Origin: Vombatus ursinus
Taxonomy: Eukaryota > Chordata > Mammalia > Diprotodontia > Vombatidae
Reading direction: 5' to 3'
Assembly: GCF_900497805.2 (NCBI RefSeq)
Contig: NW_020945064.1
Span: 2,020,245-2,084,244 of the forward strand
Length of the DNA: 64,000 nucleotides
Both the position numbers and the translations under genes were made by a program. Shown here piece by piece: positions 30,955 through 41,765 of the stretch. Below the pieces are notes generated by a model. The model saw only the letters and a program-made list of their open reading frames with translations. It made no database searches and was not told the origin of the DNA. Each line of letters begins with the position of its first letter. Position 1 is the stretch's first letter.

Positions 30955-32952
30955 ATTTGGAAATTTAATTCATTTACTTTTAGAGTTATAATTAAGTTTG
31001 TTTTCTTCCATACATCTGCATGTACATATATACATACCTATACTTTTTCTTTTAAGTCAGTACTCCTGTTTTCACTAGTCTGAGCCCTCTCTCCTCTTTC
31101 CAAATAGCCCTACTTCCCATTACCTGCCTAATCATGTTATTATTCTCTACTCCTCTTCTCTTTAGTCCTTCCTTCTTCCAGTTTAGAAACATATTGGAAC
31201 CTAATCTTCCCTGTTCTGCAGTTCATTCATTAATCTTTTCCAGTGATATTAATGCCACTTTTCATAAAGTATTTTCCCCCTTCCAACCTCTTTCTTGCTC
31301 CTAATCTCTTCTAGGATTCTCTAGAATATATTCCTAGGAATTATAATTCTCAATAGAGGAAGTGGGAAGTGTTCTATAAGCCGAGTCTGAGAGGGTCAGT
31401 CTTATAAGAACAAGTCTGGAATAGTCGTTACCAGGGTCCCCTTGTTCCACCCTCTTCTCTCTCTATCCACCAAGAGTCATTCATCTGTAGTATTCTACCA
31501 AATATAATATTAATTTTTAATGGGAGGAGGAAACTTTGCTCCTAAATATTGATTCATTTCCCCTATCATTGTGATATGATTGCAATATCATATTACAATT
31601 TTTCCTTTTATTTCTTATAATCACAGAATAATTCATTGGTAGTCTAACTTAATCCCCATAGAATCTGAAGTACTTCTTTCTGCCTAAAAAATTATTTTTT
31701 TGATTCTATAGTTCTAATACTTGACTACATTAGCACTACTTTCTTGGTGATTTAAACTTCAGATTTCTTTCTGATGCTGTTCTGTGGATTATCTCAAGTT
31801 GATCTTTGCTGTCTGTTTCCAATATTTCTGGGCAATTTGTCTGTATGATTTCTTGGAATATGGTATTAGGTTTACTTTTATCATGATAAATTTATCGAAA
31901 TTATTTTATCCTTAGATTATTTCTTTTCATTACTCATTCTTATATTCTAATTGTCATTTTCTTTTTCAGAGTCGACTGTTATGGAGAGTATCTCTGTCTT
32001 TTGTTCTAAATTCACTAGTCTCTAGGTAGATTTGCTGGTATCTTCCTTAAGACTTCTAACTTCTGTCCCAATATCTTTGGGACGTTTTATTTTCCAAGTT
32101 TTCCCAGTTTATTGTTATTTAATTCTTTGATTGCTTTTCTAGACTATTCCAAAGGTTCTTGGAATTATTTGCTCCATTATCGTTTCACAGGGCCTTGTAG
32201 AATTTGATGTGATATCCTCACCTTCCTCAGAAGACTTTGAGTCAGTTTCCTTTGTTGCAAATTACTTGTCCATGAGACTGATCTTTTCTTGGAATATTCA
32301 TTTCTCCTCTTCCTCAGTCAGCTTTTGTCTGTCTTAGTCATCTGCTGTGGTGACTTTCCTACTGTGTCCTTACTTAACGTGTACTCACTGCCAATTCTTT
32401 CCCTTCAGAAGGTGGGGTGCTATTGTGTCCCCTCCTCCAGACCATGATATCTGTTCTCTGCTCTCTCCAACTCCCTGGACTGGACTGGACTGGCTGGGCA
32501 AGGTCTTGCCTCCTTTGAAGGGTGAGGACACCTAGTTGGGCCACCGTTGTAGAGAAATTCAAAATGTTTGCTATCATTGGACCTATTTTTCTTCTTCACT
32601 AGTCCCATTCTTTCAGCATCTCTTTGCCATGTATTTTATTCATTCCTTAGGTTGGCCCAGGGTGGAGGTGGTCATGAATGTGTTAAAGGAGAGGTCTTCA
32701 GTATCCTCCCCACCCTTCTCTGACTCCTGATATTGTCTACTTATTTCTTTTTAAGCTCTATTAGTAAATTTTCATCAGTCCTGTGTTTCTTTCTGGCCTA
32801 CTTCCTTCTCTTCTTCTCTTCTAAGCTCTCTACTCTTCTCTTCTACTAATATTCCCTTATGTTCTATCATAGCATTATGAATGACTGGAGAATTAAACTG
32901 CCTGTTTTTTTTTGTGGGAAGGACCCTCAGGTCCTTAAGAGGAGAGTCTTAA

Positions 32953-33116
32953 GGGGCAGCTAGGTGGCACAGTGGGTAGAGGACCGGCCTTGAAGTCAGG
33001 AGGACCTGAATTCAAATCTGACCTCAGACCAAACACTTAACACTTACTAGCTGTGTGACCCTGGGCAAGTCACTTAACCCCAATTGCCTAAAAAAATAAA
33101 TTAATTAATTAATAAA
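32953..33116 (+). mobile_element. tRNA-headed SINE, short form, with 16-bp target duplication
   Basis: 'ggcagctaggtggcacagtg', 'tgtgaccctgggcaagtcac' and an A/T-rich tail of TTAA units. 'aagaggagagtcttaa' flanks it perfectly (32937-32952 and 33117-33132). AGGTGGCAC at 32962-32970 fits the CTCF core. One of the youngest insertions here. Confidence 0.97.
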
Positions 33117-33143
33117 AAGAGGAGAGTCTTAAAAAGAAATGGA

Positions 33144-33294
33144 GGGCAGCTAGGTAGTGCAGTAGATAGAGCTCTGGCCTTGGAATCAGGAGGACCTGAG
33201 TTCAAATCTGGTCTCAGACACTTGACACTTACTAGCTGTGTGACCCTGGGCAATTCACTTAACTCCAAGTGCCTCACCAAAAAGCCAAAAAAAA
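33144..33294 (+). mobile_element. tRNA-headed SINE, short form
   Basis: 'ggcagctaggtagtgcagta' to 'gcctcaccaaaaagcc' plus an A tail. Short flanking 'aaatgga' on both sides. Only 11 bases separate it from the duplication of the preceding SINE. Confidence 0.96.
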
Positions 33295-33339
33295 AAATGG
33301 AATGAATATCCACCTGTTTGCCTTCATATAATCTTTGAT

Positions 33340-33700
33340 GTCAGGATAGAGGAACTGGTTGATCTTTTCAGGTGCCTTTGAACTTTAGGCTATCAAGACC
33401 TGATGTCTTGTGACTCCTTTATTAAAGACCATTTAATTACAAAAACAACTCCCGTTTTCTGATGCTATCCACTTACAAACTAGAGGGTGTCTCAGCCTGT
33501 GTGAAACTGTACCCAGCACTATGACCAGCAGAAGCAATCAAAATGCGGGGACCCCCTCCCTGGCTTTCGACTGAAGTCAACAACAGAAACTAAGCAACAG
33601 AAAATATGCTTTTGGTAATAAGGGCCACCTGAGCCCTTCTGCTGTACTTGGCACAGTCTGTTGGGACAATAATAACAATAGGTCACATCTAAATGCAGCG
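33340..33700. other. Repeat-poor sequence
   Basis: No repeat recognised. 'tggtaataagggccacctga' lies at 33614-33633. Candidate single-copy DNA. Confidence 0.3.
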
Positions 33701-33702
33701 TG

Positions 33703-33800
33703 TTCCAAAAGTCTTTAGTTCAATTTTTACTCCATTAAAGACAAAAACCTCATGAAGACTTAGGCCACCTTTATAGTTCTTTATAAAGTAATTTCCTTGC
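33703..33800. mobile_element. Mariner-like MITE fragment
   Basis: 'tgttccaaaagtctttagtt' resembles the terminal sequence of a MITE whose end reads 'tgtcccaaaagtcttag'. A related end lies at 10940-10967. Confidence 0.45.
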
Positions 33801-33839
33801 AACAAACTAGGCAGGCAGGTGGTAGAAATAGAATGTCTT

Positions 33840-33952
33840 ACAGATACATAATGAAACTGAGATTGGAGAGGTTTTGTGCTCAAGGTCATGTAAACCTGAA
33901 CTTAAGTTTTTCTGACCCCCAAGGCCAGTGTTCTTTCCACTAAATGCTGAAA
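33840..33952 (-). mobile_element. MIR-type SINE
   Basis: 'acataatgaaactgagattg' and 'gctcaaggtcatgtaaacct' are minus-strand core pieces. Confidence 0.55.
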
Positions 33953-33959
33953 AATGCTA

Positions 33960-34800
33960 AAGGGAGTCTAGGGAGGGCTGGGATCTCTCCTCAGCTCTGA
34001 GTTACCAGGAGGAATTGTTCTATTTCAACCAGCCCCTAGCCTCCCCAGCTGCCATGGCATCCCTGAGATTGGTTCCTTCAAACAGGATTTTAGCTAATTA
34101 TAAAAATTTGCAGATGGAGGTTTGTTAATTAGCTTCCTCTCTTCTCCGGCCCTCACCTCACCACCGGATTAAGCTGACTCAGAGACCATTCACCCAGTTT
34201 CAGCAGGACCTGATGACAGTGGCCTCCTTGCCAGCTACCAGGAGTGGAGCAGGGGCAGGGATTTGACTGTCCTCAGATACTGCCCGCTGTGGATGGTGAA
34301 CACTGACAGGGTCAGCCAGCACAGCTCTGGGCCTTGGCAGAGAGCGTGAGGAGGCAGGTCAGACGTTCTGCCACGTATCTGCCAGTGGGTATTAGTGTCA
34401 TTATAGACAGCAAAACATCCCGGGAAAAAGAGAGATTTCAAACCCCACACGCTCAGCCCTCCTTTCTCCTTGTTCTCGGTGCCTTATAAAAATAGAAAGA
34501 ACACATGTTCCCATTAGTCACTTGCTGGAGGGCAGCTGTGGGGTATATGCAAGCAGCCCTGCACTGAAACCAAATCTGAATATCATTTGCATATTCCAGG
34601 TAGACAACAGTATAATGCATACGCTGCCCCCAGTGAGGCGGTGAGACAGAAAGCCAGTGACATTTACTAGGAACAAGGCCCAGCGTTTGTATGTTTTCAA
34701 ATCCACTTGATAAGGCCCCTCATGGTGATGGAGGCCCATCCCAGTTAGAGAGGCATTCAGAGAGTCTTTTAATTAAACTTCTGTGAGGGAGGACCAGACC
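33960..34800. other. Repeat-poor island, candidate regulatory DNA
   Basis: No repeat recognised across about 840 bases. 'ttttagctaattataaaaat' and 'tttgttaattagcttcctc' (34088-34136) form a tight pair of homeodomain-type cores. Ends against the GA tract. No exon-like frame. Confidence 0.42.
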
Positions 34801-34815
34801 TCCCAGGAGAGTGGT

Positions 34816-35165
<350 letters not shown>

Positions 35166-35169
35166 GTGT

Positions 35170-35590
35170 TTCTCCTTGGGAACATCTTCTGTTTGTTCCA
35201 AACTCTTTGTATTGGGTGGAGTTGAAACACTTCCTTGTGCATTTTGGCCCTTCTCAGAAGTCTTCAAATGGAATCTCAGGGCTAGCCCCAGACCTATGTG
35301 TCGTTTCTGAGCCTTTAAAGCCTGAGTGATCTCTGGCTTCCCAAGCCACCTGTGGGAGTTCAAAGGTCAACTTTTGGGGATGTAATCAGTGTCTGAGTAA
35401 CACAAGACACAATTGCTTCGAGGTCATGTCAAGGCACAGCCAGAGGGGAAAAGAAATAATCCTGCCAGAGCCTACAGGTGGCTGTCTTATTGACCCTCCA
35501 CTTCCCTTCTCAGAGGAGAACCTATTCTAAGAGACAAAGGTTTCCCTTGTGTCTTTGACCTGACTTGACCTGACCTCTGTAACTCTATCA
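35170..35590. other. Repeat-poor block with nuclear-receptor-type half-sites
   Basis: 'agttcaaaggtca' (35357-35369) is a DR1 arrangement of two AGKTCA half-sites with one spacer base. 'tttgacctgacttgacctga' and the following 'cctc' (35554-35577) carry three TGACCT half-sites. No repeat recognised. Confidence 0.38.
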
Positions 35591-36080
35591 GGACCAATGA
35601 CCAGCAGTTATCAACTGTCAATAAAAGGCAAAAACCCCACACCATTTCATTCATAACATGGGACAGGCCTATCTATTTGCTGATCGATCATGAACTTGCA
35701 GGTTGACAAAATACAGTCAGCGTCCTCCGTCTTCTCATCATAATATTGAGAATACGCGCCTCGACAAATTGAATGATCTACTCCTCTCCTGCCCCACTCT
35801 TGGGGCACTTAGTAAATACCAGATGGATTGATTGAAATCAAAGGTGAATGGCAGGTCTGTGCCATTCCTCTGAAGACTCAAATGTCACTGAACCACAGTG
35901 CCAAAGTACTAATTAGTGCATCTCATTAAGGCTACCTTACTAAAAATACTGTAGAAAAGGAACAGGCCTACATGGTCCCAATTATCTGGCTAATCCAGAA
36001 GTCATTCATTTTCATTTGCTTAAATTACTCACACAATTGTGACAAAAGAAATGGCAACAAACCTGCATTATCTGGCTCGG
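35591..36080. other. Repeat-poor island
   Basis: 'actaattagtgcatctcatt' (35909-35928) and 'cccaattatctggctaatcc' (35977-35996) add homeodomain-type cores; nothing repeat-like is seen. Confidence 0.35.
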
Positions 36081-36084
36081 CAGC

Positions 36085-36335
36085 CTCAGATGAGAGCCCA
36101 CATGTTGTAATGGTTGGACAACCAGGCTCAGAGTCGAGGAAGATCTGAGTTCAAGTCTTGCCTCTTATAAATACCGGGTATGTGACCCTGGACAAGTTCC
36201 TTAGCCTCTTTGTGCCCAGAGACAAGTGTCTGAGAAGGAAAATTTCAGAGCAAGAGATCTGCCTTGGTATAAGAGTTTTGTCCCTGGAAGTTCCCTATAC
36301 CGATGAAATCACAGCTCCTGTCCAATAGCTGATAC
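36085..36335 (+). mobile_element. Ther1-like SINE
   Basis: 'atctgagttcaagtcttgcc', 'tatgtgaccctggacaagtt' and 'ggaagttccctataccgatg' are in order. Confidence 0.82.
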
Positions 36336-36458
36336 TCAAATTCACTGGGTCAGTGGTAATTCTCCACTGTATCTTATGCTGTCTCAACTCAACAAAGGTT
36401 TCATAATTTTTTGCTGACATGTAAGTGTTTGTGGAAGCAATCAGAGCCTGTAAAACAG

Positions 36459-36652
36459 GGGTCAGCACACTGTTGGCCAAATGCTGACCAGATCCTGATG
36501 GCTGCCTGGACAGGTCAAGAGCTAAACATGGTTTTTACATTTTTAAATAAAGTTTTATTGTATTTAAAAACATAAAATTCATTCTTACCTCACTGTATGG
36601 TGGCAGTAGATTTAGCCCTTGGCTGTAATTTGCTGACCCCTGATAAAAGGAA
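36459..36652. mobile_element. hAT-Charlie-type MITE
   Basis: Terminal inverted sequence 'caggggtcagcacactgttg' at the left and 'tgctgacccctg' at the right, with 'aaataaagttttattgtatt' inside. The layout is typical of the mammalian family whose ends read CAGGGGTCAGCAAAC. Confidence 0.82.
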
Positions 36653-36908
36653 ATGACCCCAGACAACTGGGAGCCCAGGGTTTTATTTCTCATCTATCTA
36701 GAGAACTGAAGGGGTTTGTGGGAGGGGTGTTGGGATTTGGATCAGTCACTCAGGCCACCTCCACATGAGGCTGGTGGAGTCAGTCATTTTGCTGAAATGA
36801 CCAGCTGATCCACTTAAACAGTCCATTTGGCTTTTTGTTTTCCTTGGACTGATAAGGGATTTGGCCAAACTTTTAGACAATTACACACAACATCAATTAT
36901 TATTATTA

Positions 36909-37145
36909 TTTCTTCTCCTTCTCCTTTTCCTTCTTCTTCTCCTCCTTCTTCTTCTTCTCCTTCTCCTTCTTCTTCTTCTCCTTCTTCTTCTCCTTCTCCT
37001 TCTCCTCCTCCTTCTTCTCCTTCTTCTTCTCCTTCTCCTTCTCCTTCTTCTTCTCTTTCTTCTCCTTCTCCTTCTCCTCCTTCTTCTTCTCCTTCTTCTT
37101 CTCCTTCTCCTTCTTCTTCTTCTTCTTCATTTTCCTCTTCTTCTC
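36909..37145. repeat. (CTT/CTC)n polypyrimidine tract
   Basis: Positions 36909-37128 contain only C and T on the plus strand (220 bases), followed by one A and more pyrimidines. It creates poly-Leu and poly-Ser frames on the plus strand and a poly-Lys/Glu frame on the minus strand. Confidence 0.98.
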
Positions 37146-37370
37146 AACATCTCATCATGGCATGTAGGTGATCTTGCCTTCTTAAAGGCCATGCCAGCAC
37201 AGCATGACTTCAAGCAAGTCCCACCAAGATGGAAAACTTTCAGTATCAGATGCTTATTGACCAAGGACCAGTTTGGCCAAGTCTAGAGAGGCTGAACAGG
37301 CTGGCCACAGGATGATGAATATTTTGGATGCTCCAACTCTCAGAGACCATCTAAGAAGTTAGAAGAGGGT

Positions 37371-37527
37371 TTTTTTTTGTTTTTGTTTTTTGCTTTTAGG
37401 TTCGGGGTTAAGTGACTTGCCCAGGGTCACACAGCTAGTAAGTGTTATGTGTCTGAGACTGGATTTGAATTCAGGTCGTCCTGACTCCAAGGCCAGAGCT
37501 CTATCCACTGCACTATCTAGCTGCCCC
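37371..37527 (-). mobile_element. tRNA-headed SINE, short form
   Basis: 'gtgacttgcccagggtcaca', 'tggatttgaattcaggtcgt' and the head 'actatctagctgccccc', with a T-rich run (its A tail) at 37371-37398. The head is followed by 'cctcaaactaag', see the inversion finding. Confidence 0.95.
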
Positions 37528-37539
37528 CCTCAAACTAAG

Positions 37540-37850
37540 TTTTCAAAGAAACAAGTGATTCCAAGAGAGAGGATGTGTTGCGGGCAGCTAGGTGGTGCAG
37601 TGGATAGAGCAAGGCCCTGGATTGAGGAGGACCTGAGTTCAAATCTGGTGTGACCCTGGGCAAGTCACTTATCCTCATTGCCTAACCAAAAAAAAAAAGA
37701 GAGAGAAAGGATGTGCATTCTAGGCATGGTAGCAAACCAGGGCAAAGACACATACTGAGATACTGCATAGAAGGAGCAAATGTGTACCATTTTTTGTAAC
37801 TAAACACTGAGATGGTGGGTGAGGTGAGAGTGGTAAATATACACTGGCCG
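37540..37850 (-). mobile_element. L2 LINE fragment split by a SINE
   Basis: 'gcattctaggcatggtagca' and the nearby 'gcaaagacacatactgagat' resemble minus-strand L2. The SINE at 37579-37701 sits inside it. Confidence 0.45.
37579..37701 (+). mobile_element. tRNA-headed SINE, short form with internal deletion
   Basis: 'gggcagctaggtggtgcagt' to 'tgcctaaccaaaaaaaa'. About 30 bases between 'ttcaaatctgg' and 'tgtgaccctg' are missing. 'gagagaggatgtg' before and 'gagagaaaggatgtg' after look like an imperfect target duplication. Confidence 0.94.
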
Positions 37851-37865
37851 CTGTAATTTAATGGC

Positions 37866-37912
37866 TACTCACCAAAAAGCAAAAAAAAAAAAACAAAAAC
37901 GGAAAAAAAACC
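37866..37912 (+). mobile_element. SINE tail fragment
   Basis: 'tactcaccaaaaagcaaaaa' followed by A-rich sequence equals the end of the short SINE, without its head. Confidence 0.65.
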
Positions 37913-37994
37913 CTTAGTTTGAGGAATCCTGCATCCTACATGAAGACTTTCTTGCTTATTTTTTATAATTCTATTTTGTTTAAAAATCATATAT

Positions 37995-38118
37995 GCTCAT
38001 GTGTGCATAGGCCATCTCCCCAGGTAGAATGGAAACTCCTTATAGAGTAGATAAAGGTTTCATTTTTGCCTTTGCCTGCCCAGTACCTCATGAGTAGTAA
38101 GCTCCCAATAAATGTTTT
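37995..38118 (+). mobile_element. L2 LINE 3' end
   Basis: 'ggccatctccccaggtagaa', 'tttgcctgcccagtacctca' and 'taagctcccaataaatgttt' are L2 terminus. Confidence 0.65.
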
Positions 38119-38464
38119 CTTTTTAGTTTTATTGATATTTATTCCTGTTGCAATAGTAACGACAACCTTGCAAAAATACAATGCGCACAAACAGACGAGA
38201 GGGAGAATAAAACAGCAACATTTGACTGTAGGATTGAAAAGGTATTAAACACAATAATTCTCCATTTACCTGATAGAATTAGGAAATGAGGTATTATTCC
38301 CTATAAGTGAATTTTCTAGATAATGGAAGCTTATCCCTTTTTGAGCACTGAAACTACTTAAATTGCATCCATTTTGGATGGAGATCTTTATAAATAGCAC
38401 CATATTATCTAATTTTTGCTTTCTTAAGTAGAATATCCTGAATATAATTTCACCTTTTCTTGCA

Positions 38465-38778
38465 GAGGCAGCTAGGTGGTGCAGTGGAGCGAGTGCCCAG
38501 CTTGGAGTCAGGAAGATCTGAGTTCAAATTCAGTCTCAGACACTTACTAGCCATGTGACCCTAGGCAAGTCACTTAACCTCTGTCTTTCTCAGTTTCCTT
38601 ACATGCAAAATGGAGATAATACAGCCTACCTCCCAGGGTTATTATATTATATATAATAATATAATTATTATATTATTATAATACTTTTGTAAGTATTATA
38701 TGAGATAATATTTTAAAGCACTTTGCAAATCTTAAAGAGTTATATAAATGCCATATCTGTAGTAGTAATAGTAGTATT
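38465..38778 (+). mobile_element. Mar1-type CORE-SINE with tRNA head
   Basis: 'ggcagctaggtggtgcagtg', 'atgtgaccctaggcaagtca', 'cctacctcccagggttatta' and 'gcactttgcaaatcttaaag'. A TTATAA-rich insertion (38640-38690) has expanded within it. Confidence 0.93.
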
Positions 38779-38809
38779 GTTAATCATAATTACTGTAGTG
38801 TATTACAGT

Positions 38810-39066
38810 GTTGTAGCTAGGTGGTGCAGTGGATAGAGCAATGATCTGGGAACCAAGAAGGCTCATCTTCCTGAGTTCAAATTTGACTCCAGACACTTAC
38901 TAGCTGTGTGACTCTGGGCGAGTCACTTAACCCTGTTTGCCTCACTTTCCCCATCTGTAAAATGAACTGGAGAAGGAAACGGCAGACCACTCCAGGAGCT
39001 TTGCTGAGAAAACCCCAAATGGGGTCACCGAGAGTCAGACACGACTGGAAAATGACTGAACAACAT
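38810..39066 (+). mobile_element. tRNA-headed marsupial SINE, long form
   Basis: 'tagctaggtggtgcagtgga', 'gagaaggaaacggcagacca' and 'gactgaacaacattac'. The gap 39067-39360 shows nothing recognisable. Confidence 0.94.
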
Positions 39067-39364
39067 TACAATGCTGTCCTTTAGGGCTATTGAAACATTG
39101 GTGACTATTGTCCCTTAGCTAAATGGCCCCAGAGAGATGTGTTATTTGAGTTCTTGTATCTATCTATGGTCAGATTTCCAACTATTCCTTCTTTGTACTG
39201 TTTTCACTTTGAACACGACATTCCTCATCCTGTCCTTCCTATGCCTTGATATGTTCCTGTGGAACTTTATGGACTTGGATACTGGATCACTAATCTCATT
39301 AGGTTTCGGGCTCAAATAAAAATAAAGAGGCTTTTAGTGATGGATAACTCCCAAGAACAAAGTC

Positions 39365-39608
39365 CCTGTGGCAGTAAGAACATGGGGCTTTGAGTCAGAA
39401 GAGACCCATGTTCATTCAATCCTGCCTCAGATGCCAGGAGACCGTGGGCAGGTCACTTGAGCCATTTGTGCCTCAGTTTCCTCATCTGTAAAACAGATAT
39501 TCATAGCACCTCCCCCCCCAACAAGGTTGTTGTGAGGATCAGAGGAGATCATTTACATAAAAATGTGCAAACTTTCAAGCATTTTGTAAGTGTCAGCTAT
39601 TACTTTTG
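39365..39608 (+). mobile_element. Mar1/MIR-type CORE-SINE
   Basis: 'gtgcctcagtttcctcatct', 'caaggttgttgtgaggatca' and 'gtaagtgtcagctattactt' are in order. Confidence 0.88.
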
Positions 39609-39829
39609 CAAAGTTCCCCAAGTCCCTTTTTCTTTGCGCATCGATTTGGCTGTTTCAAGTTCTCCTTTCCTTATCTTTTTGATTCTTTTCTATGTTTCTG
39701 ATAAGTTGAGGTTACAGGGTCAGTGGCCTCTTGAAAAATGATATATTACCTACTATATTTTACATTGCCCAGAGGGTGGAAAATAAGTATTATTAAGTTG
39801 GAAAAAATGTGAAATAGGAGAATGGAATG

Positions 39830-40520
39830 GAAGCCCATTGCCTAGGCGTGCATTGTCCCATTAGCACATTTTTGCACATCCGATAACAAGATCTAATTTA
39901 TCATTAAGCATCTGCAGACATTACCAGAACATTCTTAGCATACTCCACTGTAAGTTACCTCAATATTACGCCATTTTATTAAATCAGAGGGCATAGCAGT
40001 GCTGATGGATCAAGGAAAGCTGAAGGTTAGGCCTGGCCTTTTTTTTTTCCCCATCACAAATGTCCGATTGCCAATGTTTGATTTCTCTTTTTTTTTACTG
40101 AGAGACTTCCAACAAAGACTAGCCTTGATAATGAATGGTTCAGGGGTGCCCTATACCCAGTTACTGACAGACGTAAGTCCAGAGAGCATTAATCTTCTGT
40201 CTGAAGGTGGGGGGAGGAAGGAGGTTGAATCCTTGGTATCAGTAGATTTGCCTAATCTGGAAATGCCCACCAAGACCCAATTCCCAATGAATTCAAATCC
40301 GTCCCCTGAATGAGTATAAACTATGGCTTGCTACCATTATAATTTTGTCAGGTTAGCAACAAATATAGGAGAACACACGCTGGCTTTTCTGAAGCAGAGG
40401 CAGATTCTGCTCGTGTGGTGATTGTGACGGCAAGTACATCAATCACTATGAACTAGTAATAGCTCAAATGTAGCCTTGACCATTTGAACCAAGGGGCAAA
40501 AATGATGAAAGAAAAAAAAA
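39830..40520. other. Repeat-poor island, candidate conserved non-coding DNA
   Basis: No repeat recognised. Around 39840-40000 the sequence is rich in ATTA-type cores ('gatctaatttatcattaagc', 'cattttattaaatcagaggg'). The 104-residue frame at 39999-40313 has no family signature. Confidence 0.4.
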
Positions 40521-40721
40521 GCGAGACACTAGGAAGAAAATAACAAAATGCAGATAGCTGGATAAAAGAAATAATCAGAACTCTTTTCCAGGCTTATTCT
40601 CAGTTCTAGAAATGATTAGAATTTTTTTTTTTGGTATTGGTAGAAAAATAATAAAAATCTAACTGTCTTCCTATTGCTTTCAGATTGAACAGGAATCAGC
40701 ATTTTTTTTAAAATCACTGTT

Positions 40722-40962
40722 AATAATGATAATAGCTAACAATTCATTGTACCCTGAAGCTTATAAAACACTTTACACATATTATATCTCATTTTATCCT
40801 CACAACAACCCTGGGAGTTTTAAAGATCAGTAAACTGAGGCACACTTGGGTTAAATGATTTGCTGAGAGTCACCCAGCTAGTAAATCTCTGAGGCAAGAT
40901 ACCTACCTAAGTCTTTATGACTCCAAGTTCAGCCCTCTACCCAGTTCACCTCCTTGGTGCCT
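40722..40962 (-). mobile_element. Mar1/MIR-type CORE-SINE
   Basis: 'ttataaaacactttacacat', 'gatcagtaaactgaggcaca' and 'agagtcacccagctagtaaa', minus strand. Confidence 0.88.
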
Positions 40963-41029
40963 CATTCTGCCTCTAGGTTAAAAAGCGAAAGTATTTATTA
41001 TATATAATGAGTGCCTATGTAGATTTTTT

Positions 41030-41252
41030 ATGGTGTTTTAACATTTGAAAAACACTTGTCATATGTCTTCTCATAACAACCAGGTGAAGTTGTTACCATA
41101 GGTGTTATTATCTTCATTTTACAGATGAGGAAACTGGGGCCAAGAGGACAAGTGACTTGTCTAGGGTCTCACTGCTAGCAATTATTAGAGAAAAGATTTG
41201 AACTCAGGTCTTCCCATCCTCAAATCCTTTACACTAACCACCATACCCACTT
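41030..41252 (-). mobile_element. Mar1/MIR-type CORE-SINE
   Basis: 'tcattttacagatgaggaaa', 'agtgacttgtctagggtctc' and 'gatttgaactcaggtcttcc', minus strand. Confidence 0.88.
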
Positions 41253-41337
41253 AAAGGATGACCAAGTAGAATGACCACTCCCAAAATAATCACCATGGTT
41301 AGACTTTTGAATAAACTTAAATTTGACTTTTGGTATC

Positions 41338-41404
41338 CCAAACTCCTTAGCTGGGTGATGTGTAAAGGATAGAAAGCCTTCCTGGAAGCCCAGGATACCT
41401 AGGG
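41338..41404 (+). mobile_element. Ther1-like SINE, left part (split by a SINE)
   Basis: 'gctgggtgatgtgtaaagga' to 'ggatacctaggg' is the head; the element continues after the nested SINE at 41616. Confidence 0.65.
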
Positions 41405-41418
41405 CCAAGTAGCACTTC

Positions 41419-41601
41419 TTTTTTTTTTTAAATTTAGGCAATTCGGGTTAAGTGACTTGCCCAGGGTCACACAGCTACTAAGTGTCAAGTGTTTGGTCTG
41501 AGGTCGGATTTGAACTCAGGTCCTCCTGACTTCAGGGCCAGTGCTCTATCCATTGTGCCACCTAGCTGCTCCCGCCATTTAGCTGTCCAATAAAGATTTG
41601 T
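41419..41601 (-). mobile_element. tRNA-headed SINE nested in a Ther1-like SINE, 14-bp target duplication
   Basis: Short-form minus-strand SINE with T-rich run, 'gtgacttgcccagggtcaca' and the head 'ttgtgccacctagctgctcc'. 'ccaagtagcacttc' flanks the insert perfectly at 41405-41418 and 41602-41615. About 28 extra bases (41574-41601) lie between the SINE head and the duplication. GTGCCACCT at 41555-41563 is the complement of the CTCF-like core. Confidence 0.95.
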
Positions 41602-41615
41602 CCAAGTAGCACTTC

Positions 41616-41765
41616 AGATGTAGACTGGCTGTGTGACTACTAGCAAATCTCTTAACCTGTCATTGCCCATGGGCAACTTTATAAGGCTGTAGTCTGTAGA
41701 ACACGTGTCTATGCGCATTGGTGAAAGGAATTTTCTCCTCTGGAATTCCTCATACCAAGAAAATA
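41616..41765 (+). mobile_element. Ther1-like SINE, right part
   Basis: 'actggctgtgtgactactag', 'attgcccatgggcaacttta' and 'ggaattcctcataccaagaa' finish the interrupted element. Confidence 0.72.

Larger units (their letters stand above)
29230..32900 (-). mobile_element. Old, long L1 LINE, minus strand
   Basis: ORF2 text is recognisable on the complement from the C-terminal side ('tttaatttgcatttctctca', 'gtgcaaaaacttttaaattt', 'gcccaaccatgaacagtgaa') to the central part ('gtttcttgtaatcaactaat'). Sequence beyond 31.5 kb, such as 'atggtattaggtttactttt' near 31860, fits the ORF1 side. Heavily diverged with no long open frame. Interrupted by an L2 fragment at 30262-30368, and by possible non-L1 sequence at 31330-31500. 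The 5' limit is approximate. Confidence 0.78.

Noticed and set aside
34470-34510. TATA-like 'cttataaaaatag' near 34482 as a promoter
   Set aside because: No downstream exon, start signal or CpG island; one AT-rich match is not enough.
36827-37286. Poly-Leu, poly-Ser and poly-Lys/Glu frames of 74-141 residues
   Set aside because: Produced by the (CTT/CTC)n pyrimidine tract.
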